The translations under genes and the position numbers were made by a program. From Panopea generosa (Eukaryota > Mollusca > Bivalvia > Adapedonta > Hiatellidae), in NCBI GenBank assembly GCA_029582155.1, contig CM055899.1, positions 71,601,719-71,665,718 on the forward strand: a stretch of 64,000 nt of DNA, in the 5' to 3' direction. This document shows positions 1 through 13,113 of this stretch, in pieces (the stretch's first letter is position 1; each line of letters opens with the position of its first letter). A model generated the notes under the pieces. The model was not told the origin of the DNA and ran no database searches. It worked only from the letters and a program-made list of their open reading frames with translations.

Positions 1-226
1 TACAGGATCATTATCTGGCAAAACTAGCACCATGTACAATTCATTATCTGACAGAACTATCACCATGTACAGGACCATTATCTGGCAGAACCATCACCAT
101 GTACAGGATGATTATCTGACAGAACTATCACCATGTAAAGGACCATTATCTGGCAGAACTATCACCATGTACAGGACCATTATCTGGCAGAACTATCACC
201 ATGTACAGGATCCTTATCTGGTAGAA
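1..226. repeat. 34-bp minisatellite, about 6.5 units, cut by the window start
   Basis: Six to seven tandem units of about 34 bp run from the first base to about 226. Each has the form ATTATCTGGCAGAACTATCACC followed by ATGTACAGGACC, with point changes between units. The first unit is already in progress at base 1, so the array continues to the left. The ATTATCTG-CAG and ATCACCAT words recall the 47-bp satellite on the right of the window, but I cannot show common descent. Apparent open frames here are by-products of the repeat. Confidence 0.85.
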
Positions 227-1185
227 TCTGGCAGAGACTGACAGAACTATTACTGCTGTGATTTCTGTAAACAATTATCTAGAAGAACTTTATCACCTCC
301 ATACATGTCATGTTGATCATCAATTTCAAGACTATATCATGTGGTGCATTACTACATTATCTGACACATCAGTAACCCAGAAAACACTGCATCACAAAAC
401 TTCAATAATTTGCATCACAGTGTTTTTCAGTTTTCATTATTAAATAAATGTTGAACTAAAACTGATGTTCATATAAACATGTCTGTGATCAGTCAATACT
501 CATTGACCTCAACACTTATTGAAGTTGTAAAGATTTCAATCAAATCTGATATTCTTTCCCCTAATAATTTCCTGCCCTAATTATTTGATGGTTTAGAAAC
601 AATGCTGAAAACATTCAAACTACATTAATTTACAGTAATAGTTGTTCCAGGAAATCTGTAAAGGATAATCTGATCATAAATGAATCATTAGACAAAGTAA
701 AACAATTTGATATTCTGAATCAAATAGCTGATAGATAGGATATTACTTAATTGCAGAATATGCACACACTTTGTGGCAGTGTTGGATAACAGATCGGTCA
801 CAGCAAATAAATTTTGATTTGAAAGTAGATGCTTGTAGCTGAAAACTCAATTTTGTAGAGATAGAAAAGGCTCCACTTGCTTTTTTGTTTGTTTGGCCGG
901 CATCTACATGTATTTATATAAACTGAATGCACATTTAGACCTTCTTTGACAGATGCCTGCCCAGTCCTTCTCTGGACACTAATTTCTAGTTAGTGTTAGT
1001 TTTGTTTTACTGGGAAAACACTGAGAAATGCCACCTTAGTTTTTCATAAAAAATTATTTATATATGTACACAGTAAGATCACAAGAGGATCTCAAATGGG
1101 TGACAAAAAAAAGAAAAAGAAAAAAAGATCAGTGCTTCTTTGACTGCTCTTAAGTCAGTTTCTTGTTAAAACCCGCACTATGTGT

Positions 1186-1262
1186 TGGTTTTTGTGAGGC
1201 CAACCAGGCATGCATGGGGTTGAACCCACAACCTCTGGCATAAACAGTCACTGTGTGATAGT
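1186..1262 (-). repeat. Possible tRNA-derived SINE remnant
   Basis: On the minus strand there is a good RNA polymerase III B-box (GGGTTCAACCCC) inside a T-arm-like context (GGTTGTGGGTTCAACCCC). A convincing A-box about 40 bases upstream is not visible, so this is at best a decayed fragment. Confidence 0.25.
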
Positions 1263-2261
1263 GTCTGAATGTTCGCATATTGACGGGGACATCATCAATA
1301 TATGAAACCATTTTCTAATGATAATTAAGGCCACATTTAATCAATTCCAAGGGGAAAACCTACAATAAATCAATTCCAGGAACACCAAAATTTGTTTCCA
1401 AATAGAGGTTGGGTGGGCAATTTTATTTTTCATTTGTCAGATATATAAAAGTGGCATATTACACATAAAATAAACGATAATCATTTGAAGATAAAAATGT
1501 TCGAAATAACACGCTGTTCCATTGTTGAAAAATATTTTTACGATCAAATATGTTGAGGCAGATTAAAAAAAATGGGAGCTGACAAGTATGAAAGTCCTTT
1601 ATATTATGGCAGCATAACCAATATTTGAACACACTTTCATGTAACACAAATTAAAGATATAATTGTCAAAGTCTATTAACATACTGTATTGAGGGATTTT
1701 TCATTGTTTTAGAAGATTGATAATTATTATGCTTTGCTAATTATACTAAATATATCAATATTTCCTTGAATGAATATTTGGTGTCATTAAGAGCTAATTA
1801 AAAATGATGTTGTGCCATGTCTTTGAAAGCAACTGTTTACAGGAGATATAGCCTAATGTAACGTACAGCCGTGTCTAGAAAATAGATAATGTTCTTTGTT
1901 ATTCATCAGCAGACATTCAGCAACATTTCTTGAATATCTTGATTTTACTTTTTTTTCCTGGAGAGAAACCAAAACAACTTGAGCATATGTACATCACTGC
2001 TGTTAAACTTATTTTCCTGCCCACCACCATGTTTGTTTCTATAGAGAGGATTTGTACCTTGTTTCAACAGTAAGTATTTCCATTATATATCATGGCAGTC
2101 AGGACATCTCATCAATGTTCCAAGGGCATGTTAGACAGTTATCCAGTACTAGACACACCTTATCTTTGCAAGTCAGTGACTACTTTCCACATATTCATAG
2201 GTGGAAGATAGCTGTACAACAAAGCTCAGGACCAGTTATCGCAGAGACTGCGGCTGGTTCA

Positions 2262-2345
2262 CTGGAATTCAAACTCACAACCCATAGATTGGCAGTCAGA
2301 CCAATTACTGACTGTGATCTAGCCGTGCCCAGCATGGCCATCTAT
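2262..2345 (-). repeat. tRNA-derived SINE head or tRNA pseudogene
   Basis: Read on the minus strand, the segment has an A-box-like stretch (CACGGCTAGATCACAGTCAG), an anticodon-arm-like stretch (CTGA-CTGCCAA-TCTA, which would put GCC at the anticodon) and a B-box-like GAGTTTGAATTCC. Stem pairing is imperfect and no CCA-ready acceptor stem is seen. A decayed SINE promoter is likelier than a working tRNA gene. Confidence 0.35.
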
Positions 2346-2931
2346 ATATAATAACTGCTGCTTGTTTATGCATTTTAGTTTACCAAACCTGTAAGTCACA
2401 CTGAGTAATACAGTGAATGTATTCAGGCTTGTGAGCACCCAGAAACACAGGTAAACTGTAGCCTTTATTTAACTTTGTGTTCTTATGCTCATTTATAAAG
2501 TAAAATTGGATATTAAACCCATGCCAAAGTCAAAAGCCAGGTTGTTATAAAAACAATATGTTTTTCTCTGTCTCAGAATGTTCTATTAAATAGCAAGTAA
2601 CAAATATGCATATAATTCCGAAACGTGACAATGTATTTTTATATACAATTGACAGGCCTTCTAAAATTTCAAAATGCAAATAGGTCCAGGTTTTTTTTAC
2701 TACTGTAAGAATCGCAATTATCTTAAAAAAATCACTATATTTACATATATGCAAACCCGACCCACCATGTCAGCTGCACCATGTATTTTCTCCGTTTATT
2801 CATTAATAGGGAACTATTTCAAGTTTATTTGTGTATTATTTATAACATACTTTATCACAATGTGTACATTTTATTGACTGACATTATGTTTCGGCTTTAC
2901 TGAATAATTTTCATTATATTAAAAATACTCG

Positions 2932-3290
2932 ATCGAACCGGAAGTGTTGCAAGTACCGGAAGCTGCGTGAAATAATCACCATGGAATCCAATGTAATTGT
3001 TCATTTAACTTTTTATTTTTGATATGCGTTGTGCTGTAGCTAGCCATTACGTACAATTACCAAAACCAGCTCGTATATATAATTAAAGTTATTTTTTAAA
3101 AAAATGAAACAAACAATTAACACTGCACATTTTATCAAATATTTGTATGACGCAAACAATATTCGGTCCGACCGTCCCAGCTATGGCTAGCGGTACATCA
3201 AAGAAAGTACAGACGCAAACACAATCTTTTGATGAACCGACAGAACGCTATGGGTCACTGATCACACATCGAAGGCGTGCTACATAGCAA
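2932..3290 (+). other. CpG-richer patch with ETS-like motifs and a 34-codon ORF; function unknown
   Basis: Within otherwise AT-rich DNA this patch has two CCGGAAG words (2938-2966), an ATG in good context near 2981, and an ATG-initiated frame at 3183-3287. That frame encodes 34 residues beginning MASGTSKKVQTQTQSF and ending RRRAT before TAG. I recognise no family. It could be an alternative first exon, a fragment of a mobile element or chance. It lies inside the likely ERK intron, on the opposite strand. Confidence 0.15.
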
Positions 3291-4422
3291 TAAGCTTTTC
3301 CGATAAACTCCCCTTAATATCGTTAATGGTTTAGTCAAAATTGACATCATTTCGCACAGCAGGTGACAAAACAATCGGATTATTTGGTCAAATGATATTG
3401 CTGCAAGGCGTATTTCACAGGTCAGTATGGCATGGTAAGAGCAATTTATGAGATTTTATATGACCATTTGAAAATATCTGGACCGATTTTTTATTAAACT
3501 TTGAAACGAAAACCGGTAATTTTAGAAGGCCTGACAATTGAATATTATATATATATTGTCTATCTCACACCAATACAATGTTGATCTTTAAAATGACTGA
3601 TAAATTTTTTTTTTTTTTTACTGTGCTGGGATTTAAATCAGAGTCAAATTCGCTAGACTTGCACAAGTCAAGCTTACCAAATAGAATGTTCAGATCAATG
3701 TTAATTACCTGCGGTTACAGCAACAAACAAATTGTCTAAGTTACGACCCAATTACATGTAATAAACACATCATCTATCAATATTGTAGTACACTTGATAA
3801 TGATAGGCAGTGCACATGGATTATAATATGACTTATGATCAATAGATGTGCTACTGGGAACTGTTAATGTCCACCACAGCCTCATATTTCGCACCAACAA
3901 TTCCTCCCATCATGAGAACTGCGGTAATCCTCACTACCAGAACAATGGTGTACACTTAGCTCCCAAACAACAGGCGGCTTAAAACTGTTGATAGGGAAAA
4001 CAAGCAGTATTAATGAGACATTATTTCCAAGATTTGTTTGTTTTGTTTTTTTATGATGCATAGTGGTAATGGAGTCTAAATGGGATGCCCAATCTCAAAT
4101 GCCACTGCAATGCAATTTCCTGGTGAAAGGCTCCAGTGTCAAAATAGTCTGAGAAAAATTATCTTAAATATTAAAACATGAAAATTCGTACTTGTCATTT
4201 AAAAACTCAATTCTTGTCTCCATGGAAACAAGCAAAACAGTCTAAACAAGAATGCCACCTAATAGGGCAGTATGTGTCATTTTGCAAATCAAACTTTTTT
4301 TTAATGGGGCTTACCGTCATTTTCAATACATTTCAGGCTATATATGGCATATCCAGTTTTATTGGTGGAGAAAATCTCAGATTGAATCAAGTAATTGGCA
4401 AACTTTCTAATATAAAAAGGCT

Positions 4423-4508
4423 TTTTGAGTGAGCGGGACTCGAACCTACAACCTTAGCGGTAGGTGATCTTGAGATAGCGACTTAGACCACTCTACCACG
4501 GAGGACCC
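4423..4508 (-). repeat. tRNA-Leu-like pseudogene or SINE head
   Basis: On the minus strand this reads as a leucine-type tRNA. There is an A-box TGGTAGAGTGGTCTAAG, a CTCAAGA loop (anticodon CAA), a long variable region and a B-box GGTTCGAGTCCC. The anticodon stem pairs poorly and the acceptor ends (GTCCTCC / GCTCACTC) do not match, so it is probably not a functional tRNA. It is either a pseudogene or the promoter of a tRNA-derived SINE whose body would extend towards 4300. Confidence 0.45.
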
Positions 4509-4754
4509 CTTTTCAGAAACTGAAAAGCTAACAGAGTATTAACTAGAAATGGAAAAATCTTTTCCCCACAAATAATGAAGGAGTACAAACTTTATATTAC
4601 TTTTGTATAATAAATAGTGCCACAGTGACTGTCACATACTGACCCCAAAAAATAACAGATTTTATTTTTGATAAAACAGAAGTCTTAGTGTGAAATTTAA
4701 AAGTTGTGCGTTTCATGGCACAAAAAGAAATATTTCACACATTATATAATATAA

Positions 4755-4886
4755 GGTTACTATATAATTCACTGTATAATATTGATTCATATTGTACGAG
4801 TCAATAATGTGGTGAAAACCAGATTTTCACCACAACATTGATGAGTACAATAAAATTCATATTGTATAGTGAACTGTATAATGACC
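4755..4886. mobile_element. 132-bp imperfect palindrome, MITE-like
   Basis: The two halves are near reverse complements of each other. The left arm runs from GGTTACTATATAATTCACTG to GTGGTGAAAA and the right arm from TTTTCACCACAACATTGATG to CAGTATAATGACC-like sequence, folding about a few bases near 4821. Arms of about 60 bp with this AT-rich palindromic form are typical of small non-autonomous DNA transposons. No clear target duplication is visible. Confidence 0.6.
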
Positions 4887-7800
4887 ATTTTATTGTTCAC
4901 CTCGAGTTCTTTTCATATGAATACAATATCAGATTAAAAATTTTATAAAACAATTCATTTTAACAAGTGGTCATTTTCTTTAAAATATGGAAAAATAACA
5001 TGTAGTTGAGGTTACCACATTTTTTAATAATATTAAAGTTAGCTCTTTAAAAAAATATATCAATATTAATATAACTCCTTTATCACAGCTATTTTCTTTC
5101 TTTTCTTTTTAGTTTCTATCTATATATTAGCGAATAATATATACTTCAATTTCTCAAATAAATATAGGTTGCTTGTTGTTTCAAACAACACAATATTCAT
5201 TAGGAGTACCTCAGTGATTTCTCTTACATGTTATATCTGAGATATGCAGAGTATTTATATAGTAAGAGTTACTGGTCATTAACGTCCAATACGAAAAAAA
5301 TTATCTGATTATCGGCCCAATACGCAAAATCTATCCGGATTTTCAGGGTGCTTCCTGTTTGAAGCGTACAAAAATGATATCTTATGTACAATCACATGGT
5401 ACAAATGCTCAAAGATCTTTGGAATAGCTACTTTAGGTAGATAATAATTATATATATACGTGTAAATGTTTAATATCCACTGTTAACCTAAAATGTTTAA
5501 CATCTATTATTGACAAAAAATAAGGAAATTCTACATTTTTCTCAGGTTCAGCATGGTCATCGTGATCTTGACCTTTGATTAATCAATATTCTGTTGACAA
5601 ATAATGTTTATGTATATATCATGCTAGTGTTAAAATTGCATGAGGAGTTGATGTTTGTGGATGAATGGATAGACAGTGCTATACCATATCATGTGTGCTT
5701 TTAAAAATTGACATGTAAACAAAGCCACCATACAAGAAATATTGAGACCCAGTTTTCACCATAAGTTGTAAAGATGAATTGTTTAATAGAAATTGTGGAC
5801 ATCAACAAACAGACAAAGGCAAGTATGTTTGGAAATGATTTAAGCTACATTGTAATTTATTATAGCCTTATATTATGAAGTAAGCCAAGAACTTTTGTGG
5901 CTTGTTTTACCCCCAGGTCTGAACCAGAGCTGGGGTTTGTTTTTTAATGGTCATTGGTTCAAGCCTGGTTCATCGGTCAATACCACATCCTTCACACCAC
6001 CGCAATGCTCAACAATAAACACTTTGGTCCCATTATAACGTGGATCTTGGGGTCCACAAAATGAATACGATAAACGAGGACGATGTTATAGAGATTTTTA
6101 CCTCGAAAAAATCAATGTCAGTTATTCACACCTATCGTGCTGTCCGACTCTAAGTGAATGATATTGTTTGCATTGTTATGTGGTACAGCGCGTTTTTGGT
6201 TACAACAGATACACTTCAATATGTAATTAATATAAAAAGAGAAAAGAAAAGAAAAATATTTTGGTGTTTTGATAAAACTAAAATTGGCAGCCATTTCCAT
6301 TTAACCCGGAAGTAAAAAAAAATAGTGTCTATAATTTTAACACCTAATTTTAACTCAACGTTATTAGTGTTAAAATATTAAAAAAGATATCAAGAGTATT
6401 TATAAAAATAAAATAATAAAAATGTGTTTATAATATGATAAAATACCTGCGGTATATTTATACCTGTCAACAGCTTGGTTGCTTGATCACATGATCATTC
6501 GATAATAACAAAGTTTGCATATGGCTCCCGTGATTGGCGTGTGTCAGCATTTATTGAATCACTCAGATTATTACAAACTGCTGATACTCAATGCTAGCAT
6601 GAATCAATCACTTATCACTATCCTTTAACCCACCATGAGCTAAAGTTTGTTCTAACCAAGGCTAATTGGTGAGTAGAAGATGAGCGATTATCAAATCAAA
6701 ACATGGCGACAATAAATTGTTTGGTTGTCATTTGATCATTCGCGCAGATTTTCAAGTTTTATGTCACGACATTCACACCCTGCTCCCTGCCGAAAAAAAT
6801 GGAAGTCAAGCAATAACTGCGTTATAACTTAATTCATGTTATATCGGGACTGCTGTGTATTTGGAATAACTCACAGTTATATCTGGTATGCAAAATCACA
6901 GTCACATATTGATGTTTGTTACAATGGACCCGTTTATAGGAAAACTGGGGCCATCGTAAAAAACAAACATTATTTATAAACGATGATGAGAATGATTGGT
7001 GTCTGTTAGACATTCTACAATTTAAACTGGCAGCAGTAAAGGTGCTGGGATTTCTTGTTCATGCCTGGCTTTGTTAAAGTACTGTACTAGTAATAGACCT
7101 TCCAATGATCAGTTGTTAGCCAGTTTGCTTTTTCAGCAATAGAACATAAAGAAGGTGATATTCTTTTCATTCCCCCCCCTACACACACACACACCTCTCA
7201 CTTCCCATCCCCAATATCCCAACAGCATGTGTCTAAGAAAATAGCAGAAGTGAAATTTTATGTTGACAATTTTTTCGTAAATCATAATATCAGCTAACCC
7301 AAAGGCTTGCATGTGAATATTAAGACAGGTGTATATGTATTTTTACATCTCAGCACAAGTTATTTTATTGAATAATTATTTTGTTGGTAACCAGTCTCCC
7401 AACTATTACTTTACTTTAGTTATATTTACAAATATTCCTTTTGGAAACATTATGTATTTAATTGAAGAGTCAGAATAAAAGCTTGATAAGTTTAATCTAT
7501 TATGGAAAAATATGAAATAACATGCACTAATTTGGCTTCTAGATTCATCAAAATTATGCCATTGTGTTTTAATGGTAGAGAATTGAATCCAGAATGCAAA
7601 GGATGTATATTCAATCACCCACCACAGCCATGTGTTGCATCATCAGTTTGCAAAAATATATATAGTTCAAGACCCAGTTTATGACATTTTTATCCAGACT
7701 ATAAAAGTTTTCCAAATGTATTGCCTGACTATTTCTATAACTTTATATCAAAATGGAGCAATTTTAGCAAGAAGTTGGGAGAAATTCATGTTGTTTCTTT

Positions 7801-8227
7801 GCCAAACTGAATAAAATGATTAGAAGATGAAACTTAATGTAAATTTAAAGTTTTCCGTTATTTACATACTAATATAAGAATTGAATTCGGACTAAGTAAT
7901 TTTTGAATGTCCCTAGTCTAAAGGACTATAGTCTTGAAAATCTTTTTGGCATAGACTGTCTTTGATCAATAAATGAGTATATATTTATAGGTGCTTACTA
8001 TTTACTGGTTTTTATCAGAAAGACACCAAACATGGTTTGTAGAAGTTGTAAGACTTGTTTCACAATCCATGTAAAAATATATTACTCCAGTTTGGAGAAA
8101 ACTGTTTCTCCAGTTTTATTTCTCACTCTCAAATAAAACATTAATGGCTTTACAACATTCTATTCCTAGTAGGGACATTTTCCATTTTACCTATTTAAAC
8201 TTTTAAGAGAAGTGGTAAAAAACTTAC

Positions 8228-8354
8228 ATTTTCATGTTTAAACCTATTTAGAATCTTGATCTCTCGTAACGTCCGCTGACAGTAGGTCTGATGTTCAAAC
8301 GGAGATATCTTTTTTACAGCAACTTTTGTTTTTGCTACTTTATCAAAAGCAGAA
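8228..8354 (-). CDS. MAPK1: ERK-type MAP kinase, coding exon 2
   Basis: Minus-strand exon of 127 nt bounded by a GCATTTCAG acceptor and a GTAAGTT donor. The first base completes the valine codon started in exon 1, and the exon ends on a codon boundary. It encodes residues 39-81 of the joined protein, including VAVKK with the ATP-binding lysine (about residue 53) and [20 protein letters not shown] with the helix-C glutamate (about residue 70). That stretch is nearly invariant in animal ERK1/2 and separates ERK from JNK, p38 and ERK5. It is the small N-lobe of a proline-directed Ser/Thr kinase acting downstream of MEK in the cytoplasm and nucleus. The exon ends at HEN, just before the IIGI segment of ERKs. 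Invertebrates usually have one ERK gene, so the MAPK1/MAPK3 label means orthology to the pair. Identification from motif recall is strong. Confidence 0.94.
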
Positions 8355-9242
8355 CTGAAATGCAAAAGATTTTGATCTAGTTATTACAAAATAATCAACA
8401 GACATTGATATAGCATGAGTAATAGAAACAATCTTCAATATTGGGCGAACAGATATTAAACTTGTAACGTTCAGGCCAACCTTAAAAAATTATTTGTTTG
8501 CTGTGCTCTGACACAGTATTTTCATGTGGGTAGGTATGTAGCTAATTTTTTTTTGGCTAAATTTAGATTTTACATTTTAAAGAAAAATGGATGGCAAACA
8601 ATTTATTTTTTAAGATCGGCCTCAAGGTTTAAAAATTACAAATATAAAGTTCTTTAATATGACAAATTTAAAAGGAACAGTTGACTAATAGTGAATTTAA
8701 AAACTGTGAAAAACTGCCATAGATTAATATCAAAACTGTAGTCAGCTCACTTTTAATGTAATAATTACATTCAGGAGATTCTGGAATAATACGCCCCTTT
8801 TTTTATTTGTTTCCTTGTTGTTTCTGCATATTCATTTGTTGGTGTATTTTTTTTAAAATTTGTATGTAAATTTGTACATGTAGAGTGAACCTGGAATCTT
8901 CCTTCTTGTTGGCGTCGAATAACCTATAATGTGTTGGTACACCGTAAAACCCTATTCATTTATTAATTTCCTTGTTGAATATTGTATATACAAGATACAA
9001 TCCTTTTTTGGGAAAATGAGTTGTCAGGGAGTGAAGTAGGCTTAGTATGAATCATGTCAGAGACAAAAGTTACGAAAATGTCAGTATCAGTTTAATACAA
9101 AATTGTCAAATCAGGAAATAACATTTTCTCCTTGGTGGTGCTTTCATTATATCAAAATAAAATATAAATCCTGTACTTTTCCATTGCATAATATTCTGTG
9201 TAATACGACCATATTGCTAGAACACCACCAGCATGATGAAAT

Positions 9243-9356
9243 CGTTTGTCAGCAGTTAATATCCAACTGTTTTACTTCATCGTTTGTCAGCAGTTAATAT
9301 CCAACTGTTTTACTTCATCGTTTGTCAGCAGTTAATATCCAACTGTTTTACGTTTA
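9243..9356. repeat. 38-bp minisatellite, three units
   Basis: Units start at 9243, 9281 and 9319. The first two are identical and the third diverges only at its last bases. Each contains CAGTTAATATCCAACTG, whose ends (CAGTT / AACTG) are complementary, so every unit can form a small hairpin. The array lies in ERK intron 1. Confidence 0.92.
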
Positions 9357-9984
9357 TGAGGTTGTATCAAAATATTTTTGTTCCAATATTTATCAATTTA
9401 TGCCATTGAGGGTTAACAGACAATCCAGGGTTTCCCCCAGAGTCATAACCGTGTTGCATGCGACATCCCTTCAAAAGATTTCGTTGATTAGCAACATCCT
9501 TTAAGTGGCCCGACTTGCCTTCTCACCCGTTGCGACTACCGTTAGATAATCCCATTACACAAGCCCATCAGTAATTAAACAAGTGACCCTGGATCAATTT
9601 ACCTATTTCACAGACTTGTCAATCACTCGCAAGTGTGAACTGGAGGTGTGTAATGGTAAGCCTATCAGAATGAGTCATTTGAAGGTTATTCCGACTCAAT
9701 ATAGAATGCGGTGTCCTGTGAAATTTCTTGATCCGAGATTGTTTTTCACAAGATTGAAAATCGACTACTGACCAAGGTGTCGGCATTACCTTTCAGTTGA
9801 TTCATTAACCTCCCAATCACGTGAAGATTGTATAGTATGTATGCAATCAATCAGAACGAAACACTTAATAAAGTGTGTCATGACCATTTCTCAGATCACG
9901 ACAACTAAAAAAAGATTGTAGTGTATAGTAAGGCTTTATGCAAGTAAGCAAAACAATGAAATCGTAAAGGGGTTTTCTCATTAT

Positions 9985-10690
9985 CTTATTTTAACAAAGC
10001 TAGAATAAAATCCCCACTTAAAATGGTTTATTTTGTACATAAATTGAAGAAAAAATACGAAAAACACTCGTATGTTGCCTACCGGATGTTAACAAATTTG
10101 AGAAACTCGGTCTAAAAGTCGGCGCCTTCAAAAGTTGGATCCTTAAAAATAGTTGCATCAGTTATAGCGGTCCCGTTTATAAGGGATGTTTAAGACATGT
10201 TTGAAACTATTTATGCTCCCTTTTATAAAATTTATATTTATTTGGAAATACACTGACACTTGATGAAAATAACAGAATCAAAGATTAAAAATGCAAACTT
10301 CTCAATTGTATTAACTTTGAAATGAAATATGACAAGTTGTCCATTTATAAACACTCCTTTACTATATTTTATGGCAATAATATTCTAATATAGGATATAA
10401 ACATATATTTGAAATGCACATTAATGGATAGTTGGATACCCCTGATTTATCAGCATCTTATTTCAACAAATAAAATCCCCACTTAAAACGGTTTAAATTT
10501 TTAACATAGATTAAAGGTTACTGTTGTCCCGTTTATGCAGGATATTTAGGGGATAGGGAAAAAAGAATTTTTAAGGATAATCTAATTGTGTTTACTTTTA
10601 TAAAATTGGTATTCATTTTGAAATACACAAATTCTATATGAAAAACATAATTTCTTCTATATTGAATCAAACATTAAAACATATAAATTG
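9985..10690. repeat. Diverged direct duplication
   Basis: The block starting about 9985 (ATCTTATTTTAACAAA, AAAATCCCCACTTAAAA, GTCCCGTTTATAAGGGATG, TTTTATAAAATT) recurs in the same order from about 10454 with many substitutions and small indels. The spacing is about 460 bp. It is probably two copies of one dispersed element or an old local duplication. Confidence 0.6.
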
Positions 10691-11761
10691 GGCCTAATTA
10701 AAATATTTTGTGTTTCCCCTCCCACTACCGAACCAAAAAATTTTATTGTCCGCTTGAGTACGAAACTTATCAGAATCGCTTGATGCTTATTGGTTTTCTA
10801 TTGCCTCTCATAGACGACTATCGATAGCCTCAAAGACAATTCTGTGTATTTCATTTCGCAAAAATAACACACATAAACTACATTTTCCACAACAGATTGT
10901 TTACATTTGTGTAAAATAACATTTCCCCAAGTAAATTACCCATGACATCAATGTGCTTCTATTTAAATTTTTTATAAAAAGAGCGTCCGATCGAACATAC
11001 GAGTCGTGCGTGATCAAGAGGTCATCGTCCTATCGCATTATGCAAAGTGCTGGAATTTTTTATGATTTGTGTGGAAATCTATCAATAAATCGGGATCAAA
11101 TACAATTTTCTGAAAGCAGTCTATTTTTGTTTTTTTGGAAATGTGCATCCCAGGTGACCTTTGACAGGAGTGAAAAAAAACTATGTTTACATGCGAGCTA
11201 ACTTTCGGCACACTTTTGAAGTTGTTGTGTTTTCACAGCTGACACAAATTATATCGCGGTGTCGTACTGACCCAACAGGGGGGCAATAAATCACTTGGTA
11301 TCGGTAAGATTTGTAAATCTTTTTGCCAATTAAGAAAGATCAAATAACAATCCCACTGTGTTTGAAAGATCAAATTTTTTTTTCAATCGGGTATTTAATA
11401 AGAAACATACACCCATACTCACAAATAGATTTATACATTGTAAGATTTATAAATTATCGCTTCACAAGCAGATTGATTGTATTATCAAAATAAATAAAAT
11501 ACTTTATTAAAATGAAAAGTTGTTATCTTAATTGGTGGGATAATTTTTAATAAAGATTCATATTATTTCCATAGCATACGCATAAACAACAACCATAATG
11601 CATGTATTAAATCCTGCACATGTTTTAAACACGACGTCTACACGATTGCTATAAAATTACCCTAAATTAGGAAATGTGTGTTAAGTTTTAAATGTCACAT
11701 TTCAGTGACGTCAGCATGTACAAATAAAACACCAAAAAGATGAAAAGAAATAGGTCATACA

Positions 11762-13113
11762 CAGAGCTCCAGATAAGATGCGTATCTGCGTATATGATGC
11801 ATTAAAAATTTGTAGATACGCACCAGATTTGTTTTACATGCGTATCAATTACACATAAGCAACGAGTTTTACGCTAAAATCAATTTCTATATGCGTAATT
11901 AGTTTACATTCTCTGAAAATCAACCTTCACTGCACTTATTTTTTAACTTATCCGCGTAAATAAATAGCTGAATGGTTTCAATTAAACTTGCTTCAGTAAT
12001 AAATTTTACCGATTATAATGGTAACCCAGTCTGTGAAATTAATAAACAATGTCGCTAAGTAGTTCGATTTTTTCTTGACGGGACACAAACTTTGGAAAGC
12101 TGAGTGTTCTGGTGGGATACCTGTAATTCCCAGAGCTGTTTCAATATTTAAGGTATATCGCTGGTTGAAAATCTTATTCAACAACATATTGAGGTTATTT
12201 TTATATAATATATGCTCACTCGTCAGGTCAAATCATAAATGACTGTCACGCCATGACAATTTTATTCTGTAATTTGAAGAAAACATCTTTGAAAAAAAAT
12301 ATATACCCGGTTTTAGGTTGTTGGTATATTAAGATGAAATATGGATATCATGAAACTTTGTTTAAAAAGTCATGTTATCTTATTGTTTAAAATGTACAGA
12401 CGATATACTCTGAGAAACTTTTTATTTTGAATGTTCTATTTTGTTTTGTAAGGTATCGAGACGTGCATTAATGTCACAGTCTGCATTAAATGACTTCCAT
12501 ATTGTGCAGTGTGTATTCTCAAACTACATTTTTTTTATTAATTCTGATTGCATTATGGTCAGTTATGACATACATGCCAAGAACGATTAAGCAGCAGAAA
12601 ACTTGCTAATTTATGTACTAATAAGTCAATATAATTATTCCACAGTACAATGTCTTGTTCCTATTTTTCTACAGTGTTGGTATACCATTTATTTTTTAAC
12701 ATCTAAACTGTCATTTAACTATTCAGCAATGGTCTGTAAGAAATCCAAAGATTGAGCAGTAAAATGACTGATATAAGATAAAAGGCAAAATGGAAAGTTT
12801 ATGTCCATTTGAACAGCTAAACACAAATTATCGTAGCAATTTAACAGGAGTTTGCAATTACCTCTGTTACGCAGCCTCTTGTGTTAAGCAGTCAAATATA
12901 TTAGTTTTATATTTACAGCCAAACTTGGTCTGTATTCAACAACCACATGCTCTAAGGGGCCATTATAGTACATCCCCACTGTATGCTGCACCTTAACACA
13001 GGTTTGGTTGTATATCATATGCACATTACTCATTACTATTCTGAAAACTCAAGAATACTCATCTACTCTGATTTTGATGATTAATTACTCTTAAAAAATT
13101 ATCTGGAGCTCTG
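11762..13113. mobile_element. Non-autonomous DNA transposon with TIRs and 6-bp target duplication
   Basis: The ends are exact 15-bp inverted repeats: CAGAGCTCCAGATAA at 11762-11776 and its complement at 13099-13113. Both ends are flanked by the same hexamer CATACA (11756-11761 and 13114-13119), as expected of a target-site duplication. Inside the exact 15 bp a weaker match continues for some 40 bp. The 1352-bp interior has no transposase frame. It is AT-rich and includes a frame at 12790-12996 with no family likeness. A CAGAG start is seen in hAT elements, but those make 8-bp duplications, so I leave the superfamily open. The element sits in ERK intron 1. Confidence 0.8.

Larger units (their letters stand above)
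227..8227 (-). other. Probable intron 2 of the ERK gene (partial), no exon found
   Basis: This AT-rich stretch lies downstream of ERK exon 2 on the minus strand, and the exon ends in a canonical GTAAGT donor. I looked for the next expected ERK segments (HRDLKPSN and TEY activation-loop regions) on the minus strand and saw none. The next exon therefore probably lies beyond base 1, which makes intron 2 longer than 8.2 kb. Contents that I can name are tRNA-like SINE remnants near 1.2, 2.3 and 4.45 kb and a palindrome at 4.76-4.89 kb. The remainder shows no coding signal that I can support. Confidence 0.6.

Noticed and set aside
6118-6316. Possible first exon on the minus strand (ACTTCCGG followed by ATGGAAATGGCTGCC)
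   Set aside because: The ETS-like site and Kozak context are attractive, but the frame is AT-driven low complexity (FSFLFSFYIN) with no clear donor site or family match.
9583-9771. 62-codon frame in a less AT-rich patch of intron 1
   Set aside because: No recognisable motif and no splice or start evidence; probably part of an old repeat.
12790-12996. 68-codon plus-strand frame
   Set aside because: It lies inside the TIR-bounded transposon, has no transposase motif and looks like decayed repeat.
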